A stretch of DNA of 64,000 nucleotides from Hymenobacter metallicola. GTDB lineage: Bacteria; Bacteroidota; Bacteroidia; Cytophagales; Hymenobacteraceae. The DNA lies in NCBI RefSeq assembly GCF_004745645.1, contig NZ_SRMB01000004.1, positions 465,593-529,592 of the forward strand, written 5' to 3'. Positions 59,578-64,000 of the stretch are shown one piece after another. Position 1 is the stretch's first letter, and each line of letters begins with the position of its first letter. The position numbers and the translations under genes are program-made. The notes under the pieces are model-generated. The model had not been told where the DNA came from. It saw only the letters and a program-made list of their open reading frames with translations, and made no database searches.

Positions 59578-59967
59578 TTACGCGCTGGTTTTGGTCGGCC
59601 GCGCTTTGCGGGCGGCGGTGCTGCTTTTACTCTGGCTAATAACCTCCCGATTCTGCACGCCCCAGGCCTGAATAGCCTGAATAACCGGCTCTAAGGACCG
59701 GCCGCACTCCGTGAGGCTATACTCTACCGTGGGCGGCACCGTGGCGTAGGCCTGCCGGCTCACGATGCCGTGAGTTTCGAGCAGCTTTAGCTCCTTGATC
59801 AGCATACGGCTGGTAATGCCCTCCACGTCGCGCTCCAGCACCTTGAAGCGCATGGTGCCGTGCAGCAGTAGGCTGTGAATAATGGCAAACTTCCACTTGC
59901 CTTCCAGCACATCAAGCGTTTGGCGAAACGGACAATCCGAAATTATTTTTTCCTCTGAAATAGCCAT
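59578..59967 (-). CDS. HxlR family transcriptional regulator
   Basis: A 129-residue DNA-binding protein on the - strand. ATG 59967 is chosen; a longer frame would put the start inside the divergent operator region. The HxlR winged-helix pattern is clear: CPFRQTLDVLEGKWKFAIIHSLL, then GTMRFKVLERDVEGITSRMLIKELKLLETHGIV, and VEYSLTECGRSLEPVI. The Cys in DCPF is conserved in redox- or aldehyde-sensing HxlR proteins. It is divergent from the pirin operon and most likely represses it until an electrophile or quinone modifies the Cys. The basic C-terminal tail (RKARPTK) is extra. Confidence 0.93.
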   Translation of the reverse strand: MAISEEKIISDCPFRQTLDVLEGKWKFAIIHSLLLHGTMRFKVLERDVEGITSRMLIKELKLLETHGIVSRQAYATVPPTVEYSLTECGRSLEPVIQAIQAWGVQNREVISQSKSSTAARKARPTKTSA

Positions 59968-59998
59968 AATCATCTGATTTACTGCATTAGTTACAGAT

Positions 59999-60014
59999 TG
60001 TATATTGATATACA
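59999..60014. promoter_or_regulatory. candidate HxlR operator, site 1
   Basis: TGTATAT-TG-ATATACA, a perfect dyad with 7-base arms around TG, 31 bases upstream of the HxlR start, in the divergent promoter region. Confidence 0.5.
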
Positions 60015-60068
60015 TACGGGTAACTACTAGCAAAAGTATAGTGAATAAGTGAACTTTCGGCCCTGATA

Positions 60069-60082
60069 TATGTATGTACATA
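60069..60082. promoter_or_regulatory. candidate HxlR operator, site 2
   Basis: TATGTA-TG-TACATA, a perfect dyad with the same TG centre as site 1 and similar arms, 50 bases upstream of the first pirin start. Confidence 0.5.
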
Positions 60083-60132
60083 AGTCAGTCACTGGCTAAT
60101 ATTCGAAATTCCGACTTCACTTTCCTTTTGTC

Positions 60133-60846
60133 ATGCAAACTGTTCTGCACCCAGCCGATTCCCGCGGCCACGCCAACCACGGCTGGCTCAACTCCTACCA
60201 TACCTTCAGCTTTGCCGGCTACTCCAACCCCAGCCGGGTTCACTTCGGAGTGCTGCGCGTGCTCAACGACGACACCGTGGCCGGGGGCATGGGCTTTGGA
60301 ACCCACCCCCACGACAACATGGAAATCATTTCCATCCCGCTGTCCGGCGACCTGGAGCACAAGGACAACATGGGCAACCACGGCATTATCCGGCGCGGCG
60401 ACGTGCAGGTGATGAGCGCCGGTACGGGCATTGCCCACAGCGAGAAAAACCACAATAAAGATCAGGAAGTAAAGTTTCTGCAGATCTGGGTATTCCCGAA
60501 CCAGCGCGGGGTGAAGCCCCGCTACGACCAGCAAAGCTTCCGCGTCGAAGATCGTCACAACCAGTTCCAGCAGGTGCTTTCGCCCTCGCCCGAGGATGCC
60601 GGCGTCTGGATTCACCAGGATGCCTGGTTTAGCCTCGGCGACTTTGACCCCGGCTTCAGCACCGAGTACCAGATCAAAAAAACTGGCAACGGGGTATATG
60701 CCTTCGTACTGGAAGGCGACGTGACCATCAACGGGCAGGCGCTGCACCGCCGCGACGGGTTCGGTATCTGGGACACCGACACGCTCAGCATCCAGGCCGA
60801 CAGCCAGGCGCAGCTGCTGCTCATGGACGTGCCCATGTCGCTGTAA
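60133..60846 (+). CDS. pirin family protein (first copy)
   Basis: A 237-residue bicupin of the pirin/YhaK type, with quercetin 2,3-dioxygenase-like or redox-sensing roles. Metal ligands are in GTHPHDNMEI (His58, His60) and GIAHSEKN (His102, Glu104), matching the pirin N-cupin. The C-terminal cupin lacks ligands, as usual. It is the first gene of the cassette that continues with nitroreductase, pirin and OsmC, and is divergent from HxlR. By context it takes part in detoxifying quinones or other electrophiles. Confidence 0.92.
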   Translation: MQTVLHPADSRGHANHGWLNSYHTFSFAGYSNPSRVHFGVLRVLNDDTVAGGMGFGTHPHDNMEIISIPLSGDLEHKDNMGNHGIIRRGDVQVMSAGTGIAHSEKNHNKDQEVKFLQIWVFPNQRGVKPRYDQQSFRVEDRHNQFQQVLSPSPEDAGVWIHQDAWFSLGDFDPGFSTEYQIKKTGNGVYAFVLEGDVTINGQALHRRDGFGIWDTDTLSIQADSQAQLLLMDVPMSL

Positions 60847-60981
60847 GAAACGTTGGTTCTTGTTTGTTGTTTGTTCTTAGTTTGGTGGCGGGCCGTAGAA
60901 GCATTCGGCCCGCCGCTAAGCTAGTGCCGCCGCAACAAGGACCATTTCGCCCACCTGACTACGAACAATACGTAACCCATA

Positions 60982-61560
60982 ATGAAGACTGCCCCCACTA
61001 CCTACCCCGTGCACGAGCTGATTCGCAACCGGTGGAGCCCCCGTTCTTTTTCGCCCCAGCCCATAGCTCCCGACACCCTGGGTCAGGTATTTGAAGCCGC
61101 TACCTGGGCCGCCAGCGCCATGAACGAGCAGCCCTGGCGCTATATCTACGCCCACCGCGCCGACACCGAGGCCTTTCAGAAGCTGGTAGACTGCCTGATG
61201 CCCGGCAACCAGCCCTGGGCCAAAAACGCGGCCGTGCTGATTCTGGCCCTGACCAAAACGCACTACGACAACGGTACTCCCAACGGGGCCGCCCTCCACG
61301 ACCTGGGCCTGGCCAACGGCAATTTGATTCTGGAAGCTACGGCCCTGGGCCTGCACGGCCATTTCATGGGTGGTTTCCACCGCGACAAAGTCCAGGAAAC
61401 CTTCCAGCTGCCCGAAAATCTGCAGCCGGCCGTCATCATTGCCCTGGGCTACCAAGGAGAAGCCGAGCTGCTGGAAGAGCCTTTCCTGAGCCGGGAAAAA
61501 GCTCCGCGCCAGCGTAAGAGCGTGGCCGAAATTGCCTTCGAAGCCCACCTGCCCAGCTAA
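60982..61560 (+). CDS. nitroreductase family flavoprotein
   Basis: A 192-residue FMN-dependent NAD(P)H oxidoreductase. Features: RNRWSPRSFSPQPI (FMN phosphate Arg), the AATWAASAMNEQPWRYI segment, and GAALHDLGLANGNLILEATALGLHGHFMGGF near residues 101-130. Members reduce nitro groups, quinones or flavins. It follows the first pirin gene after 135 bases, with no terminator seen, and precedes the second pirin by 12 bases. The small size suggests a minimal family member. Confidence 0.92.
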   Translation: MKTAPTTYPVHELIRNRWSPRSFSPQPIAPDTLGQVFEAATWAASAMNEQPWRYIYAHRADTEAFQKLVDCLMPGNQPWAKNAAVLILALTKTHYDNGTPNGAALHDLGLANGNLILEATALGLHGHFMGGFHRDKVQETFQLPENLQPAVIIALGYQGEAELLEEPFLSREKAPRQRKSVAEIAFEAHLPS

Positions 61561-61572
61561 CCAAAACGCACT

Positions 61573-62283
61573 ATGAACCACCGCATCATCCGGGCCCACG
61601 AGCGGGGTCTGAAGGACATTGGCTGGCTGCAAAGCAACTTCTCGCTGAGCTTCAGCTCCTACTACAACCCCGAGCGGACGGGCTTCGGCCTGCTGCGCGT
61701 GTTCAACGACGACTTTGTGAAGCCCGGCAACGGCTTTGGCCTGCACGCCCACGCCAATATGGAAATCATTTCGGTGATGCTGGCCGGGCGCATGAACCAT
61801 ATCGACTCGATGGGCTACCGCGAGGAGGTCAGCACCGACTCGGTCCAGATCATGAGTGCCGGCAGCGGCCTGCGCCACGAAGAACACAACATCGGCGACG
61901 ACGAAGTGAACTTCCTGCAGATCTGGATTGAGCCCAAACTCCAGAACGTAACGCCGCGCTACCAGAAACGCAGTTTTCCGGCCGAGAAGCGCAAAAACAA
62001 GCTTACTACTATCGTCAGCAACGAGGAAGGCACGGCCCATGTCTGGATCAACCAGAACGCCAAAATTTCCCTGGGCTACTTCGACGCTGGGCAAGCGGTG
62101 GAGTACACCCTGAACCCGCTCAACAAGTGCGTGTTCGTCTTCGTGATGGCAGGCAGCCTGACGGTCAACGGCCAGCACATCGGGCAGCGCGACAGTATCG
62201 GGCTCTGGGACGAGGCCCTGGTCAACGTCGAATGCTCGGCGGAAAGCAAGTTTATCCTCATCGAAGCGCCCATCAACCATTAG
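61573..62283 (+). CDS. pirin family protein (second copy)
   Basis: A 236-residue pirin/YhaK-like bicupin. The ligand region reads GLHAHANMEI and GLRHEEHN, so the His-x-His pair and the His/Glu pair are kept. Identity with the first copy is partial: the frame of conserved residues agrees but most loops differ, so it is an old paralogue rather than a recent duplicate. Tightly spaced with nitroreductase (12 bases) and OsmC (4 bases), and part of the same operon. Confidence 0.92.
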   Translation: MNHRIIRAHERGLKDIGWLQSNFSLSFSSYYNPERTGFGLLRVFNDDFVKPGNGFGLHAHANMEIISVMLAGRMNHIDSMGYREEVSTDSVQIMSAGSGLRHEEHNIGDDEVNFLQIWIEPKLQNVTPRYQKRSFPAEKRKNKLTTIVSNEEGTAHVWINQNAKISLGYFDAGQAVEYTLNPLNKCVFVFVMAGSLTVNGQHIGQRDSIGLWDEALVNVECSAESKFILIEAPINH

Positions 62284-62287
62284 CCTT

Positions 62288-62683
62288 ATGCCTACGCTCA
62301 CCGGCCGCATCGGCTCCGCCCCTTACCTGACGCGCATCAGCTCCGACTCCGGCCACGAAGTGCTGGCCGACGAGCCCCTGGACCAGGGCGGGCAGAACCG
62401 CGGCCTGACGCCCGGTGAGCTGCTGGCCGCCTCGCTCAGCGCCTGCATCTGCATCACGGTGCGCATGTATGCCGAACGCAAGCAATGGCCCCTGACGGAT
62501 CTGGAAGCCCGGGTCGACTTTGAGCGCAACGACAAGCACATGGTCACCCGCCTCGACTGCGTGTTGCGCCTGCAGGGCGAGCTAACTGAGGAGCAGCGCC
62601 AACGGCTGTTGAAAGTGGCCGAAGTATGCCCCATTCATAAAACCCTCCAGAGTGCCGTGCCCATCAGCACCGTGCTTGGCTAA
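62288..62683 (+). CDS. OsmC family peroxiredoxin-like protein
   Basis: A 131-residue thiol-dependent peroxidase of the OsmC/Ohr superfamily. The two redox Cys are in AASLSACICI (Cys53, with another Cys at 55) and AEVCPIHKTL (Cys114). Such proteins reduce organic hydroperoxides or handle electrophiles. Last gene of the cassette, four bases after the second pirin, and followed by a terminator. Confidence 0.92.
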   Translation: MPTLTGRIGSAPYLTRISSDSGHEVLADEPLDQGGQNRGLTPGELLAASLSACICITVRMYAERKQWPLTDLEARVDFERNDKHMVTRLDCVLRLQGELTEEQRQRLLKVAEVCPIHKTLQSAVPISTVLG

Positions 62684-62756
62684 CTCCTACCCAGGTGCCC
62701 GAAGATTTTTTGCCAACCAGGCCTCATTCGAACGAGCTTGTCCTTACCCAAACTTT

Positions 62757-62792
62757 AAAAGCGTTTCCGCTATATGCGGAAACGCTTTTTTT
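62757..62792 (+). terminator. terminator of the pirin-OsmC operon
   Basis: AAAAGCGTTTCCGC (62757-62770) pairs with GCGGAAACGCTTTT (62776-62789) around TATAT, followed by T. Confidence 0.93.
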
Positions 62793-62994
62793 GGTATTGT
62801 GGGTGACCTTTCAAAAAACGGCAGGTATAGCAGAGTGAGTGGCACCCACCGCTCTTGTTACGGTAAAACGACCGTTTCCGTGAACTAAGGGTACATTGCA
62901 GACAGCAGTCCTGGTGTCAGGGAGCGGGAGGCCCCTTGCAGCACGTTTTTCGGTCAATAACTAGATGGGCTCGTGCACTTTCGCTTCCAGCTAT
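62793..62994. other. intergenic stretch without assignable feature
   Basis: Apart from the terminator just upstream, I see no gene, RNA fold, repeat or exact -7 element in the 311 bases between the OsmC gene and the next ORF. Confidence 0.5.
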
Positions 62995-63426
62995 ATGAAC
63001 AAATTCTTCGGCGTGCTCACCCTGCATTTTAGCTTAGCTTGCCCTGTGGTCCTGGCACAAGCGCAGGAGGTTTCTCAACAGCAAGCCATTCAGGTCGCCG
63101 AAGTGTTCATCCAACAAAATGGCTACACCTTCAACCCAGCCAAAGCGTCGGCTTTTCAATACGAACTCTTCGACGCTGAGGAGAAGGATGTTCGCGCCAT
63201 TTTAAACGCACGGCGTAACAGCCTTCATCCGAAAGCCTTTTGCATCATCGAGCGCCCGGACAGCTGGCACGTTGGTTTTTTGTCAACTAGCGAGAGGCTC
63301 CTCTCGCTCAATGCGAGTCAGAGACAAGCCGACCTGGCCGGAAGAGTAGTCGTGGTGAGCAAGCACAAAAAAGAGGTCAGCATGGCACACAAAGAGCCTC
63401 TTTTCTCCAACTTTAAGAAGCTATAG
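62995..63426 (+). CDS. secreted hypothetical protein
   Basis: A 143-residue protein; ATG 62995 begins a signal peptide (NKFFGVLTLHFSLACPVVLAQA). The body is mixed alpha/beta: QAIQVAEVFIQQNGYTF, then a segment with LFDAEEKDVRAILNARRNSLHPKAFCII, a strand region DSWHVGFLST, and VVVVSKHKKEVSMAHKEP near the C-terminus. I do not recognise a family. The AEVFIQQNGYT pattern is seen in small secreted proteins in this group. It is less GC-rich than most genes of the window. Confidence 0.55.
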   Translation: MNKFFGVLTLHFSLACPVVLAQAQEVSQQQAIQVAEVFIQQNGYTFNPAKASAFQYELFDAEEKDVRAILNARRNSLHPKAFCIIERPDSWHVGFLSTSERLLSLNASQRQADLAGRVVVVSKHKKEVSMAHKEPLFSNFKKL

Positions 63427-63525
63427 ACCGGCGCGTTACAATGCCGAATGTTTGCATTTCGCTGCCTGTGTGCTTTTTGGACCCTTTGTCTGAACACGCC
63501 TAGTATTGCTTAAAATCACTCTTCA

Positions 63526-63855
63526 ATGAGAGAACTGACAGAAGAGGAGGCATTGCAAGCAGTGACCTTTATGGAAAAGCTCGTCGTGGGCCTAGGAAGC
63601 CTTGGGCGGCAGTACGCCGACAATGACGAAGACCTGGCTTGGGCACTATTGTACCTGTTTAAGCCCAAACTGGTGAACGAGGCAGCGAAAGTGCGCGGGA
63701 TGCTGTTCAGCAAATACAACACGGAACTGGCGGAAGGAGAAGACATGGACGAACTCGAAAAACTCCTTAAGGGACTGCCTTACCCGATAACACCGACCCC
63801 CAAACAACTCGCTCGTTTCCGCCAGAACCGCCTAAATAAGCAGAAGTCAGAATAA
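63526..63855 (+). CDS. small hypothetical protein
   Basis: A 109-residue soluble, acidic and probably helical protein: LTEEEALQAVTFMEKLVVGLGSL, then DEDLAWALLYLFKPKLVNEAAKV, a linker, and a basic C-terminus (ARFRQNRLNKQK). I do not recognise it. Its stop overlaps the ATG of the following frame (TAATG), suggesting translational coupling and hence a two-gene unit at the edge of the window. Confidence 0.55.
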   Translation: MRELTEEEALQAVTFMEKLVVGLGSLGRQYADNDEDLAWALLYLFKPKLVNEAAKVRGMLFSKYNTELAEGEDMDELEKLLKGLPYPITPTPKQLARFRQNRLNKQKSE

Positions 63856-64000
63856 TGCTCGTTTTGCTTTCGGACCGATTTCCTAAACTACCCTCAAGCG
63901 AGAAGGCTTCACTGTCTCTAGATTGGGGTCTCTTCTACTTCCGTGAGGATAACCAAGCTGTGGGCTCTCTTCTGTTTCGTCATTTGTGGCGGGCTTCCGT
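63855..64000 (+). CDS. unknown protein, 3' partial at window edge
   Basis: An open frame of 48 codons without stop, starting at ATG 63855, which shares its A with the TAA stop of the previous gene. It begins MLVLLSDRFPKLPSSEK and continues with an aromatic stretch (LDWGLFYFRED) and SLLFRHLWRAS. It is truncated by the end of the window. The one-base overlap supports it as real. No family can be assigned from this fragment. Confidence 0.45.
   Translation, partial: MLVLLSDRFPKLPSSEKASLSLDWGLFYFREDNQAVGSLLFRHLWRAS

Noticed and set aside
1..64000. CRISPR array, rRNA genes, complete insertion sequences, ordinary tRNA genes
   Set aside because: No regularly spaced repeats, no rRNA-like stretches, no full transposase with flanking inverted repeats and no cloverleaf other than the tmRNA ends were seen by eye.

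Overview
The window comes from a GC-rich Bacteroidota chromosome, most likely Hymenobacter or a close relative in the Cytophagales. The evidence is a SusC/SusD pair, several proteins with type IX secretion (T9SS) C-terminal sorting domains, a tmRNA whose tag reads GEYSYAMAA, exact TAnnTTTG promoter -7 elements in front of several genes, and little use of Shine-Dalgarno sequences.

Layout. Bases 1-9770 are the tail end of a contractile-tailed prophage or phage-like particle on the + strand. The order is tape measure, DUF6046-like protein, baseplate hub, spike-like protein, gp25-like protein, LysM protein, a large fibre with an esterase-like domain, baseplate J, a gpI-position protein and a collar-type fibre. 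Head, integrase and lysis genes are not in view. A T9SS-sorted secreted protein and a small ORF follow, and the element stops just short of the 3' end of ssrA (tmRNA, - strand). Next come dnaX, which carries an A10 tract that would give a gamma-length product by slippage, an M16 peptidase, and icd. A conspicuously AT-rich two-gene island (about 18.6-20.2 kb: a DUF4145-like protein and a possible PD-(D/E)XK-like protein) interrupts the GC-rich backbone. It is followed by an astacin-type lipoprotein, a bestrophin, a PA2169-like protein, a DUF3817 protein and a MOSC protein.

Bases 25.0-43.2 kb are a polysaccharide utilization locus. A hybrid two-component regulator with a periplasmic sugar-binding-protein sensor precedes SusC, SusD, a GH30 lipoprotein, a T9SS-secreted protein, a second GH30 lipoprotein, a GH5-ricin-T9SS enzyme, a third GH30, an SGNH hydrolase and a FucP-type sugar transporter. 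The enzyme set points to a beta-glucan, with beta-1,6-linked fungal or oomycete glucan the best guess. A perfect LacI-type operator palindrome lies in the leader of susC, and at least three hairpins lie between genes of the locus.

Bases 43.2-59.6 kb are mostly single housekeeping or accessory genes: an L,D-transpeptidase, a DinB protein, an aminotransferase, a cytochrome b-like protein, two penicillin-binding-protein-like serine hydrolases, a membrane-anchored PIG-L deacetylase, GT39 and GT87 membrane glycosyltransferases, a tandem DUF1990 pair, endonuclease V and GluQ-RS. Bases 59.6-62.8 kb hold a compact redox cassette: a divergent HxlR repressor, then pirin, nitroreductase, pirin and OsmC, ended by a strong terminator. 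The last kilobase carries three unrecognised small genes, the last running off the edge.
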